From: Endozoicomonas sp965198415
GTDB lineage: Bacteria; Pseudomonadota; Gammaproteobacteria; Pseudomonadales; Endozoicomonadaceae
Reading direction: 5' to 3'
Length of the DNA stretch: 64,000 nucleotides
NCBI GenBank assembly: GCA_965198415.1
Contig: CBDAPN010000031.1
Coordinates: 124,001 to 188,000, forward strand
The notes under the pieces are model-generated. The model had not been told where the DNA came from and did no database searches. It worked only from the letters and a program-made list of their open reading frames with translations. Shown in pieces: positions 1 to 9,700 of this stretch. The translations under genes were made by a program, and so were the position numbers. Position 1 is the first letter of the stretch. Every line of letters starts with the position of its first letter.

Positions 1-143
1 GGTCAGAAAAGGCATTTAATAAGAGAGTTGGGCGAGCTTTGATGGAACCCCGTCACAATGATACGTTATAGTTTGCTTAAAAAATTCCCTGTATTGGTGT
101 CGTTCCGATGGTATTTAAAATTATCGTTATATATTGCCATTTT

Positions 144-1064
144 CTATTCACCCTGTGCCTTTATAGAGGCATTTATTTTTCTTGTTGAGAGAAAGCTAAG
201 GTTTTGGTTGACTGCGTAACTGCTGTACATGATCATGAACACACCAACAATTTGAATTGCACTCATAGACTCATCATAAAAATAGAAATCAACAAATATA
301 GCAACGGCTGGATAGATAAATGTCATTACTGCAATCACAGGGGCAGATAGCTTCTGATATGATGAGTACATTAGAATATATGTAAGGCATGTGTGAACAG
401 CACCTAAGACTAATAAGTAACTCCACTGCTCCATAGTAACTCCAGAAATTTCTGAGAGGTCACTAAATGGAAGTAATACGATAATACCGACAGAAAGTTG
501 AATTAATGTGATTAGGTATGGTGAAACCCCTGTAAGAAGCTTTACAAGTGTTGCTGAGGCAGCCCAGAAAATTGCCGCTAAGAGTACAAGCGCAATCCCT
601 AGAATATATTTAGATGATACAGCAACCTCATTAATATCAATATCAGCTACTAAAGCTACTCCTATGAAAGCAAGCCCCATCCATAGAAGTTTATTTAATG
701 ATACTCGCTCTCTAAATGTTGCCGCCCAAATCAAAACAAAGAAAAAAGGTTGAGCATGATAGATTACTGTAGAGGTAGATATTGATGTCGTTTTAAACGA
801 TGCGAAAAGCATGACCCAGTTAAAAACGAGAAAAACACCACTAAAAATTATAATTGTTACAGTTTTTAATGTTAAGCCTGTATCTTTTAATTTACCACTA
901 TACAAGCAGTACACTAAGAGAAATATTGAGCCAAGAATGCAACGATAAAATACAACATTATATGAGCTTTGGCCAGATTCAACGACAAATAGCCCAACAC
1001 TACCCATGATTATCATTGCACTTAATAGTTCAATGATTCCTTTCTTCTCTGGCGAATTGCTCAT
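144..1064 (-). CDS. DMT-superfamily (EamA) transporter
   Basis: Inner-membrane protein of 306 aa with about ten hydrophobic segments arranged as two EamA halves, the usual size and layout of drug/metabolite exporters. Substrate cannot be read from sequence; family members export amino acids, metabolites or drugs. The second half begins near residue 150 (YILGIALVLLAAIFWAASA) and keeps the small-residue-rich first helix typical of the repeat. The ATG at 1064 is preceded by a purine-rich stretch (GAAGCGAG). It lies 61 bp downstream of the MFS gene on the same strand, so the two probably form an operon. The C-terminus is a short basic tail in the cytoplasm. Family call is firm, function open. Confidence 0.85.
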   Translation of the reverse strand: MSNSPEKKGIIELLSAMIIMGSVGLFVVESGQSSYNVVFYRCILGSIFLLVYCLYSGKLKDTGLTLKTVTIIIFSGVFLVFNWVMLFASFKTTSISTSTVIYHAQPFFFVLIWAATFRERVSLNKLLWMGLAFIGVALVADIDINEVAVSSKYILGIALVLLAAIFWAASATLVKLLTGVSPYLITLIQLSVGIIVLLPFSDLSEISGVTMEQWSYLLVLGAVHTCLTYILMYSSYQKLSAPVIAVMTFIYPAVAIFVDFYFYDESMSAIQIVGVFMIMYSSYAVNQNLSFLSTRKINASIKAQGE

Positions 1065-1125
1065 TTTTATTTCTCGCTTCCCGTTGTGATTTTTTTATGA
1101 ATTAATGGGCACTTATAATAGTTAG

Positions 1126-2361
1126 CTAAATCGAATATTTTTTCTCAAAATATCCTTCCAACTGATCATGATTAAGTGACATAAACTCACGCCAATCGGG
1201 TATTACCAATAGCGAAAAAGAAAAGAGCAAAATAAATACGCCATATATCAAACCAATAGTACCAATATCAAAAAAAGCAATAAGACCACCTGTCAAACTA
1301 AGGCCTAAAACTCTTGTTAATCGGCCAATAGATAAATCAATGGCTGCCATTCTAGACCTCTTTTCTTTTGGAAAGGCTAATAATCTATGGGACATACCAT
1401 TCATTGAGAATACGGCAATTCCTGCACCCACTATTGGGATTGACAAAGTAAAGACTATCAAGTTATCACTGAGCGAAGCTAATATAATGCCACATCCAGC
1501 TAAAAACATACCAACACTACATATCCAAATCTTTTTTAATTTTTTACTTAGAAATGGTAGTAGTATTGCAGCGGCAAAAAGTGAGCCAACGGCCACTGAT
1601 GATTCTGCAACCCCATATGAAAAAGAAGTTGCAGAAAACTTATCTTTTATTGACAAAGGAATTAAAACCATAAAAAAGGGGGTTACCAGTGTATTAGTAG
1701 CTGCTGTTATAAATGTAAACCAAAATTCTACTTTGGCCTTTTTCTTTATTACCCAGCCAGCAACAATTGACTGCAACCACCCTTCAGAATCTTTTTTGAC
1801 TGGCTCTACTTTTTTTTCCGGTAGCTTAGCTGAAACAAATGCACCGACTAACATGATGATGCTTGCCATCAAGAAACCAGAAGATATAGAAATTGTTCCT
1901 AAATAACCTGCTAAAACCGGCCCGAGAATAGCAATTGATGACGTGACCAACTTACTCCTTCGTATCAACAAAGGCACCCTTTCATTGGTTGTTATATCAG
2001 GTATAATTCCGCTTTGTGCAGGTTGAGATACGGTTGAAATTGAGCTAACAAATAGAAATGAAACCACACCTATATAAACAGCCAGTTCGTCGAAATTAGA
2101 AGAAACAGACATTAACAAAAAACTCAGAGAGTACAGAACACTTGAAAGCATCAGTATATTTCTTCTGCTTTTAAAATCTGCCAAAGGAGATAAAAGTTGC
2201 AGCAAAATGAAACTTAATACAGTTGATACTGTCAATAAGCTTGATAAAGACTCTCCTCCATATTCGGATATTATCCACCAGAAAAACAACACTCGAAAAA
2301 GATCAGATGAAACCCCAGAAAATAACAAGTAAGAAAAATAATTAGATTCGTAATACTTCAC
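1126..2361 (-). CDS. MFS transporter
   Basis: A 411-aa major facilitator superfamily protein with about twelve transmembrane segments. The first cytoplasmic loop reads LADFKSRRNILMLSS, the MFS motif A region (usual form GxLaDrxGRkxxl), with a degenerate glycine. A second, similar loop (LSKKLKKIWICS) follows in the C-terminal half. The general look is that of a drug or metabolite efflux MFS, but no substrate can be assigned. The start is a GTG at 2361 with only a weak upstream AGGC, so the true start is less certain. It is the first gene of a likely two-gene operon with the DMT transporter downstream. Confidence 0.85.
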   Translation of the reverse strand: MKYYESNYFSYLLFSGVSSDLFRVLFFWWIISEYGGESLSSLLTVSTVLSFILLQLLSPLADFKSRRNILMLSSVLYSLSFLLMSVSSNFDELAVYIGVVSFLFVSSISTVSQPAQSGIIPDITTNERVPLLIRRSKLVTSSIAILGPVLAGYLGTISISSGFLMASIIMLVGAFVSAKLPEKKVEPVKKDSEGWLQSIVAGWVIKKKAKVEFWFTFITAATNTLVTPFFMVLIPLSIKDKFSATSFSYGVAESSVAVGSLFAAAILLPFLSKKLKKIWICSVGMFLAGCGIILASLSDNLIVFTLSIPIVGAGIAVFSMNGMSHRLLAFPKEKRSRMAAIDLSIGRLTRVLGLSLTGGLIAFFDIGTIGLIYGVFILLFSFSLLVIPDWREFMSLNHDQLEGYFEKKYSI

Positions 2362-2472
2362 TATTCAAAAGCCTTTATACTAACATTATTATTTTTATGT
2401 CGACACTTCTTTAGACAACAAAGTTATAGTATTTTCAAAAAAATATAGCGTCAAGGCTTTTCAAGAATTCGT

Positions 2473-2873
2473 ATGACATCAACCACCCAAAAAAATAATA
2501 TTAGGCCTGAATTCACGCCATAAACTATGACCTGAATCCAAGGCCTGCAAGGTAAAATACACCCATCTCAGTATTTCACCTGCAGGGTGAGTCTCGTGAA
2601 ATTGAAAATATTCGCAACGATGACTGGCTTTAGCGCTGCATGGATATTCGGCAAATGCCATCTTCCAGGCGCTTACGACAGAGGTTTGATGAAGATGCTA
2701 CCGCACAGAGTAATGCTGTGGTGAGTGCTTCTTTGGTCGCCTCAAGCACGACTGGCTATTTAAGGTGCGCTGGCGAATCTTGCATCAAAGAGGGTAGCCA
2801 ACAAGCAAAGTGCGTTAGTTATGTATTGATTAATCGCGTAAATTCTCAAATTTTAGTGCCCGGTTTTACTTGA
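2473..2873 (+). pseudogene. degenerate transposase remnant (IS1380-like)
   Basis: A non-functional stretch. A start-like ATG at 2473 opens a short frame (MTSTTQKNNIRPEFTP) that stops at once. Further on, the frame from about 2640 contains PSSRRLRQRFDEDA, which resembles the conserved N-terminal part of IS1380-type transposases (PSxxTLRQRxDE). The middle has been lost and the rest degraded. It sits between the MFS gene and the MocR gene and fills an otherwise gene-free interval of nearly 600 bp. Family assignment is from memory of the motif only and is tentative. Confidence 0.35.
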
Positions 2874-2956
2874 CCAAAACAGTGTTTTGCGGTTACTGCT
2901 CGCAGATCGCCTGCAGAGTTGAAACCCTTACCTCGGCTACTTCAATAGAGTAACAA

Positions 2957-3964
2957 TCAGCATAAGGGGCAAGCTCTTTCTTGAGCCATATTGGAAGCAA
3001 TTTTCATTAGGGCATCTTTTACAAGAATACCATCACTGGGTGAGGTCAAACTGATTCTGACAGCATTTATCCTATTTTTATTGTTGATGATGAAATCTTC
3101 ACTGTTTTTGATCAGGACTCCTTCGTCTCTCATTACACCTGTGAAATTTCTTGGGCTCCAATGAGGCGGTAAATGAAGCCATGCATGTGGTGAGCCAGCA
3201 TTATAGTCATAGTCACCTTCATTAAAAATTTTCTTTAAATAAGATGATCGCCTGATCAACTCTAGCTGGTCGGTTCTGACCAATTGTTCAGCCACACCAC
3301 TGTTTATCCAGTGTGTAACTATCTCAGCCATTATCGGAGAGGCCATCCAGACATCATTTTTCAATGTAGAGCCTATCTTATTAATTAGATAATCTTGGGC
3401 AATAATAGTACCAATGCGTAGGCTTGGTGCTAATGATTTGGAAACGCTAGAGACGTAGATCGTTCTCTCTGGATAATAGTTATATATAGGATTTGAAGGC
3501 TCTGAATGATGCGAAAGAACATCGTCCTCAATAATGAAGATTTTATATTTCTTGGCAATGTAAGCAATGGATTTTTTACGTTCTTCACTCATTATCGCTG
3601 TTGTCGGATTATGAAACCTTGGATTAACAAATAGGCATGTAGGCATGAATTTACGACAACATTCATCAAGGCTTTCAGGAATTACTCCTTGATCGTCAAT
3701 CTCTACGGTTTTTATTTTTAAATGGTATCTATCAACTAAAGGCGATAACCCCGGATAAGAAATAGACTCTGACAGTAAAGTGTCGTTTGGTCTCATTATG
3801 GTGCTTAATGCTAGCGAAACCCCATGCTGCCCACCCGATGTGATGGCTATATTGTCTAGCTTTGCTTCTATACCAGCAGACCTATACCAATTCAGAAGCG
3901 CTGCTCTATGAATTTTATTGCCCAAATTATTCTGGTAATCCAAAATGCTAGCGTTATACAGCAT
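2957..3964 (-). pseudogene. MocR-type regulator, C-terminal aminotransferase-like part (frameshifted)
   Basis: This 335-aa frame is the fold-type I aminotransferase-like domain of a MocR/PdxR regulator. It has the conserved DYQNNLGNKIHRAALLNWYR opening, a substrate and PLP pocket (TSGGQHGVSLAL; NPRFHNPTT; IIEDD), and the PLP-binding lysine in SVSKSLAPSLRIG. In MocR proteins this domain binds PLP as an effector sensor rather than acting as an enzyme. It continues the N-terminal frame (3892-4329) after a one-base shift close to 3965, where GATAAATG lets the new frame open directly with ATG. That could be a point mutation, a sequencing error or a translational restart. Its divergent neighbour is a DMT transporter, a common MocR target. 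Confidence 0.75.
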
Positions 3965-4329
3965 TTATCCCCAGCAGACTGTAGAGCTTGCGACATTAAG
4001 GCAACTCTACTGCGTAGCGAGGGGGTGTTTATGGACAGATTGACAATATCTTTCTTATTAATATCGGGTATGGAAAAGCCGAGATCGTTTTGCATTCTGA
4101 TATACGATCCACTGCCAACGATCGAGACGATTAGCCCCATGCCCTCAGCATACTTGTAGGATCTCGTGACAGTTCCAACAGTACACCCTATAACACCTGA
4201 CAGATACCTTTGAGTAGGCAGTTTGTCACCGGGCTTCAGTTCACCATGATTTACTGCATCCGCTATGCCACGGGCAATCGCTTTATAAACTGGGGCGCCA
4301 GAAAAGTTTATTTTTTTAAACCAGTCCAT
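3892..4329 (-). pseudogene. MocR-type regulator, N-terminal GntR DNA-binding part (frameshifted)
   Basis: The first 75 or so residues form a GntR winged helix-turn-helix: AIARGIADAVNHGELKPGDK, then LPTQRYLSGVIGCTVGTVTR and a wing ending GSGSYIR. A linker follows, and the last 25 residues are out-of-frame readthrough: they correspond base for base to the start of the aminotransferase-like domain in the other frame. Together with 2957-3964 an intact protein of about 460 aa, the normal MocR length, would result. The gene is transcribed away from the DMT exporter at 4587, with a 257-bp shared control region containing a 10-bp inverted repeat. Whether the two halves are made as separate proteins is unknown. 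Confidence 0.75.
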
Positions 4330-4343
4330 AGTCGTTTTTATAA

Positions 4344-4399
4344 ATTGTCATCAAATTTCGAATAATTGTCTCCATTGTATAGGTTTCAATGATGACAAT
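4344..4399. promoter_or_regulatory. candidate MocR operator (inverted repeat)
   Basis: ATTGTCATCA (4344-4353) is matched by its exact inverse TGATGACAAT (4390-4399), centre spacing 46 bp. A partial third copy (TAATTGACAA) follows at about 4435. It lies directly upstream of the MocR start codon in the divergent control region, where MocR regulators bind. Role inferred from position and symmetry. Confidence 0.45.
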
Positions 4400-4465
4400 C
4401 CAGAGCGGCATCGCTTAGCATTTATACATCACGTAATTGACAACTCTAATGATGGTAAAAGGACG

Positions 4466-4597
4466 ATGTTTAAGGAAAATGATAATAACAGCGTACAATT
4501 TGATGATTTTTTAGGTTGCTTTCCAGCCTCAGGATGGCTTTCTCGAAAAATTCGGCAGTATGAGATGTGTTATGAGGAGCTGGCCAGTGAATCTTAA
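4466..4597 (+). CDS. small ORF upstream of and overlapping the DMT gene
   Basis: A frame open from before 4343 to a TAA at 4595-4597 reads like protein (GFNDDNPERHRLAFIHHV followed by a Ser/Trp-rich part ending YEELASES). The only ATG in frame is at 4466, with AGGA just before it, giving 43 aa; a longer product would need an unusual start. Its stop overlaps the probable GTG start of the DMT gene by 11 nt, which suggests translational coupling, or that this is the tail of a truncated gene. No family recognised. Confidence 0.3.
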   Translation: MFKENDNNSVQFDDFLGCFPASGWLSRKIRQYEMCYEELASES

Positions 4598-5486
4598 TTC
4601 AACATTGAAACCAAGGGTTTTTGATCACTTTATTCCTGTCATCATCCTAATAGCCGCTCTATTTTGCCTGGCCACAGGTGGAATTTTTGTAAGACTATCT
4701 GAGTTAGGCCCAATTACCAGTGGATTCTATAGAGCTTTATTTGCTATTCCTTTGGCTTACCTATGGGTGAAATTTGAGAAGGGACATAATTTAGGCGATG
4801 AGCAACTTTCAAAGCCCCACTTCATTGCCATACTGGGTGGAGTGTTCTTAGGAATAGATTTAGCCTTATGGCATACATCATTTTTTATGACAACCGTTGC
4901 CAATGCGAATTTACTGGCCAACTTAATGCCGTTTATATTGGTGCCTTTGAACTTTTTATTGTTCAAGATTGCTCCAAGTCGCCTATTTATTTATGGGCTT
5001 GGATTAGCTTCAGTAGGTCTTATTCTTCTGGTGGGGGGGAAATCAGAGTTCACCGAAAGATCGTTGTTTGGTGATAGCTTAGCTTTGCTCACAGCACTAT
5101 TTTATGCTTTATATTTGCTTGTTGTAGGTAGACTTAGAGCTAAGTATACCGCTTCAAGCTTGATGCTATGGTCGTCTTTTGGTTGTGCATTATTTTTATT
5201 TCCAACGGCACTAATATTGGAGGATACCATCATGATAACAAGTGTTAGTGGATTCTTGGTTTTATTATCACTTGCACTGTTCTCACACATTGGGGGTCAA
5301 GGGCTTTTAGCCGTTGCCTTAGGAAAGGTAGACCTAAATCTTTCTTCAGTACTTGTTTTACTGCAACCCTTAATTGCCGCAATTTATGCATACTTCCTCT
5401 TCAGTGAAACCTTAACTTTTATGGAGGTGGCTGGAGCATTTGTAATTCTTATAGGTATTTATCTTGCTAAGAAGGGTAGTGGGTAG
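4587..5486 (+). CDS. DMT-superfamily (EamA) transporter
   Basis: About 299 aa with ten predicted membrane segments in two EamA repeats, for example AGIGGIF-like ATGGIFVRLSELGPITSGFY in the first and GDSLALLTALFYALYLLVVG in the second. It exports an unknown small molecule across the inner membrane. I prefer the GTG at 4587: AGGAG at 4575-4579 sits 7 nt upstream, whereas the in-frame ATG at 4560 has no ribosome site. It diverges from a MocR regulator, the classic arrangement for a MocR-controlled exporter, so expression probably depends on that PLP-type regulator, now frameshifted. A strong hairpin follows the stop codon. Confidence 0.85.
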   Translation: MNLNSTLKPRVFDHFIPVIILIAALFCLATGGIFVRLSELGPITSGFYRALFAIPLAYLWVKFEKGHNLGDEQLSKPHFIAILGGVFLGIDLALWHTSFFMTTVANANLLANLMPFILVPLNFLLFKIAPSRLFIYGLGLASVGLILLVGGKSEFTERSLFGDSLALLTALFYALYLLVVGRLRAKYTASSLMLWSSFGCALFLFPTALILEDTIMITSVSGFLVLLSLALFSHIGGQGLLAVALGKVDLNLSSVLVLLQPLIAAIYAYFLFSETLTFMEVAGAFVILIGIYLAKKGSG

Positions 5487-5496
5487 TTAACATCCT

Positions 5497-5523
5497 CCCC
5501 GCCCTATCGTAACCAAAGGGCGG
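5497..5523. repeat. hairpin repeat downstream of DMT gene (CCGCCCT...AGGGCGG)
   Basis: CCCCGCCCT pairs with AGGGCGGGG around an 11-nt loop. No T-run follows, so it is a poor intrinsic terminator. The same opening (CTCCCCGCCCTATCG, then CCAAAGGGC) recurs at about 55313, so it belongs to a dispersed hairpin family, possibly the end of an IS200/IS605-type element. Confidence 0.5.
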
Positions 5524-5989
5524 GGTGTGTCAGCCGCCAGTTTGATTGCTGTGCAAATAACGCCTTTACTGTGTAGTTATTCTTCTGTTGTCTTCTATTT
5601 ATGATAAAGAAATAGCCTATAAAAATAGTATTTTTTATGCAAACAAGTACTTTAAAAAAATTTGCAAGAACAACAATAAAAACTATACTCCAACCTATGC
5701 TAGGTTTTTTGTATAAATTTTTTAACTATTCAAACAACCTTCTGATGTTTCTCTTCTGAAAATTCCTGCCTTCTGATGCAACCCTAATATCACTATTCTT
5801 AGTGATCATTAACATTCTTGTTTTTATTCCACACTTCTTGCATTCAGTGTTGTAGTGCGTTGCTTTGGATGGCTTAACTGAGTCAAATGCCGCTGTTTAG
5901 CCATGGTGCGAAAGTACGTTCTTCCATGCAACAACGTCAAAGGTTTTGACTCATCACATCAAGAGTCCTTTACCCGTTAGGTGCTTATT
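5524..5989. other. gene-poor AT-rich spacer
   Basis: No convincing gene. On the minus strand a 56-codon frame (5896-5726), bounded by stops and without a start codon, encodes TECKKCGIKTRM, a single CxxC pair resembling half of a zinc ribbon such as in phage Ogr-type activators; it is probably a fragment. The rest is AT-rich DNA before the Tc toxin island. Confidence 0.4.
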
Positions 5990-6190
5990 ATGAACTTCTC
6001 ACAAAAACTTGCTGAAAAACTCGCTGATTATCCTGAGCTTGAAGAAAAGGTCGCTAAACTGCTTGCCATGTTAGAAGGTGAGAGCGAAAGTATTGACCGT
6101 GCCAGGGAAGCTGAAGAAGAGGCTGTCAAAGAGCTTGATGATATGGAAGATAAACTGTTTGCAGATCGGGAGAATCATAACGAAAATTGA
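5990..6190 (+). CDS. small acidic hypothetical protein
   Basis: A 66-aa, strongly acidic and helical protein (NFSQKLAEKLADYPELEEKV, then an E/A/D-rich tail ending ENHNEN). The start is taken as ATG 5990 because AGGTG lies 6 nt upstream; a GTG at 5981 is in frame but overlaps that site. No domain recognised and no membrane segment or signal peptide. It sits alone between the AT-rich spacer and the TcA remnant. Real coding is likely from composition and the good ribosome site, but function is unknown. Confidence 0.55.
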   Translation: MNFSQKLAEKLADYPELEEKVAKLLAMLEGESESIDRAREAEEEAVKELDDMEDKLFADRENHNEN

Positions 6191-6346
6191 GTTGTTATCT
6201 GCATTCTCTAACCAGAGATGCAACGCATACGTAAAGATTTCCTAAACAGCAACGATCACTTTCACTTATCTTTTTTCAAGATCTCTTATTATATAGAGGG
6301 CCTGAAAAATACTCGTGAGCACCGTTTGCAGTTTTCATAACGGCAG

Positions 6347-6739
6347 ATGGTAGGTAGTGATGGCGAAGCCAAAGTAATCACTTCAAATCGGTTGATGTTC
6401 AAAGAACCGGACATTGGCTATTTAACTTCGGCAGGCAGTGTAGGACAAATTGTTTTATTGGCATCTGTTCAACCTGTGATCGCTTTTGGTGACGTGATAT
6501 ATCATGAATACCGTTTCAATCTAAAACAAAAAAAAGCTTTTAGCATTCGCAGTGAAGCCTCAATAACTATCTTGAAAGTGTTGGGGCAAGTTGCGTTTGA
6601 CGACTTTATGAATCCAGCCATACAAACCATTTTTAACAGTATTAACGACATTATTATGGAAATTCGCTACACGGCAGAGCAAGGTGATGGCGCGCTAAGA
6701 AGTGCAGTCGTCGAAGCCATCAGGGGGCTTGCCACTTAG
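6347..6739 (+). pseudogene. TcA remnant with large internal deletion
   Basis: The 130-aa frame is a collapsed tcA gene. Its first 90 residues match the central part of the two TcA copies downstream (VITSNRL, YLTSAGSVGQIVLL, YHEYRFNLK, IRSEAS, DFMNPAIQT). Right after NPAIQT it jumps to the extreme C-terminus (IFNSINDIIMEIRYTAEQG ... AVVEAIRG). Against tcA copy 2 the junction removes about 3.36 kb (about 1,120 codons), and the first 5.2 kb of the gene is missing as well. It lies immediately before the tcB-C gene in the same direction, suggesting that a full tcA once preceded tcB-C here. No function expected. Confidence 0.85.
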
Positions 6740-6792
6740 CGCCTTGGGGGCTCTCGCTTAGGCATCAGGCGATAATAAAACCGCCTGATGAC

Positions 6793-9700
6793 ATGACGGA
6801 TATTTCCAAATTAAAGAGCAGTACTATGCAACCTGTAATCAAGCAAGCCAAAGCTGACCGTGTTAATCACGTTAATTCAAATGAAACAACTAAAGACTAC
6901 GCCGGTCAGTATTTCGGCAATGGTGGTGCCAGCCTGGCGGGTATGGCTGAGCAAATTAAAAGCAATGAGTTTACTGGCTCAATGGGTTTTTCATACCCTC
7001 TTACGTTAACTGAGAGTCGCTCCAATACCCCTAGCCTGACTTTGCAATATCAAAGCGGGGTGGGCCATAGCACCTATGGCATGGGTTTTGATATTGCCCT
7101 TGCGCAAATCAGTCGGCGTACCGCCGGTACCGGCACACCAAAATACGACAACAGCGATACCTTCAGTTTTAACGGTAAGTATTTGGTACCTGAGCTGGAT
7201 AGTAAACAAAACCCAATAAGCCGAACTGAAACGATCAATAGCACAACGTACACCACGCAAACCTTCATACCTCGCGAACAAGAGCGACCCGTTATTATCG
7301 ATTTATTCACCAACCAAAGCGACGACAGTGATAGTTTTTGGCGCGTACGCCAAAGCGATAATACCGTCATGATTTTTGGTCGCAACGCCACGGCCCGTAT
7401 TGCGAATCCGGCGGATGAACGTCAGGTGTTTGCGTGGTTATTGGAAGAAGTGGTTGATAGCAAGGGCAATCATCAACGCTGGTATTACAAGGCTGAAAAT
7501 ACCGAGGGCGTAAACCTGGAGTCAGACAGCGTAGAGCGTCAACGTGACCATCAAACTAACCGTTATTTGAAACGAATCGCTTACGGTAACAGCAACCAGC
7601 CAGCGGTTGCACCGTATACATTGATGAGTAAAGAGCCGTCTGTTAACTGGCTGTTTGAGGTTGTGCTTGATTATGGAGAGCACAATGTAGCGACAACAAA
7701 CATCAACCCGTACGATGACGGCAAAAAACGTTGGTTACTACGCAAAGACAGTTTTTCTAATTATCGGATGGGATTTGAAGTTCGTACTCACCGGCTATGT
7801 CAGAACATTTTACTGTTTCATCGCTTTGACGAGCTCAGTACTGGCTACCCTGTATTAGTCAAGCGCTGGCAACTTGCTTATGACAGCAGTCAGGTGCTTA
7901 GCCTGCTGAGGTCTATCACTGCGATTGGTTCAATTTTTCAGCCCGACAGCCCGGAACAACCCTACCGCGAGCAACCTTTACCCCCTGTTGATTTGCATTA
8001 CCAAAAATTCAAACATCAGCAAGGCCAGTTTACTGAGCTGAAACCAGCCAAAGACAGCGGTCGTTTGCCCGGGCTTAATTATGGTCAATACCAGTTGGTG
8101 GATCTGTTTCAACAAGGTATCGCCTGCGCCGTCTACCAAGATAAACAATGGCTTTATTATCGTGAACCAACGCAGATAGAAAAAGACAAACAAGGGCAAT
8201 ATCAACTCAGTTACGGTGAGCTAAACCGTATCAAACAATTACCCGCAGCAGGCGCGAAAGGACTACAACTCACCAACGTTACCGCTGAGGGAGAGATTGA
8301 GCTGGTAAACCCTGAGCCGGGGCGGGCTGGTTTTTATCAGGCGAGCGGTGAAGGTGAGTGGCAACAATTTGTGCCTTTTGAAGCGTTCCCAAGTGAGGCC
8401 GGACACCGTGGCATTGAGTTTGCCGACTTAACCGGGGATGGGCGTGGCGATATAGTCCTCATTGGCCCTCATTCGGTTCGATTTTATCCGAATAAAGGGA
8501 AAAAAGGCTTTGCCCCCGCCATTGAGAATACCAATCTACCGAAAGATTTTCCAAGAACCACGCAAGGCAACCGCAATGCGCTGTTCGGTTTTAGTGATCT
8601 TTTAGGCAGTGGTCAGGCGCATCTATTTCACATTTTGCACAACAAAGTGGAGGTATGGCCAAATCTTGGCCATGGTCGTTTCGGTGCAAGAATTGATATG
8701 AAAAACCCACCACAGTTAGACGATGAGGGCTTCGAACCGGATGGACTATTTCTCGCCGACATCGATGGCTCTGGGACAGCGGATATTATCTATGTGGATG
8801 GCGATAAAGCTATTGTGTACCTGAACTTGTTAGGTAACGGTTTTGCAAAACCGTTTGAAATCAAATTACCGTTTCCTATTGATTCGGTCAATCAGGTCAG
8901 CTTTGCTGATGTCTTTGGCTGCGGCACCAATGCGTTAATCGTCACCGTCATACACCCGGATGTTCGCCACTACGCCTATGATTTCAGTCGAGGCAATAAA
9001 CCCTACTTGCTAAACGCTGTTAATAACAATAAGGGTAAGAAAATCAACATTACCTATGGTAGTTCGGCCCATGAATACCAGAGGGATAAATTCAATAAAC
9101 AAGCGTGGGTTTCAAAGTTACCTTTAGCTGTTCAGGTCGTGAAAAAACTGGACGTAACTGATGAAGTCAATGAAATAACGTTGGGAAAATCCTTTACCTA
9201 TCACCACGGGTTTTATGATTTCTTTGAGCGGGAATACCGTGGTTTTGCCAAGGTCGAAACGTTTGAAAGCGAAAGTCATGTGAGTGAGAAAAACAAAATT
9301 GCACCCTCCGCTCCTCTTTGTCGCATCGATTGGTTTCACAATGGCGATGAGCACTGGGATGATTACTTAAAAGAGCTACAAAAAGGCTATTATGGTCAAG
9401 ATAAAGTAGCGAAAAATTTAAATGATAGCTTATATCTAAATAACGCCTCGTTGTCTGCAAAGCATTTAGAGACTTTCAAGCGAGACGCTAAACGATCATT
9501 GTCGGGTATACGGGTCAGAAGTGAACTGTACGGCATGAAGGGCGGCTTAAAGCGTCCGCACCCTTACACCGTAATGGAAAATCGTTATTGCATTAAACTG
9601 TATCAAAAACCAAAAAACACGGCAGAACACGCCAATAGCTCAGTGCAAAAACTGCTACTAGAAAGTATTGAATACCAGTACGATGAAACCCCCCAAGACC

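Noticed and set aside
2479..2661. 60-codon minus-strand frame next to the MFS gene
   Set aside because: Lies over a degraded transposase on the plus strand and lacks any recognisable domain.
5497..5523. Intrinsic terminator after the DMT gene
   Set aside because: Strong stem but no T-run, and the sequence recurs elsewhere as a dispersed hairpin, so it is listed as a repeat.
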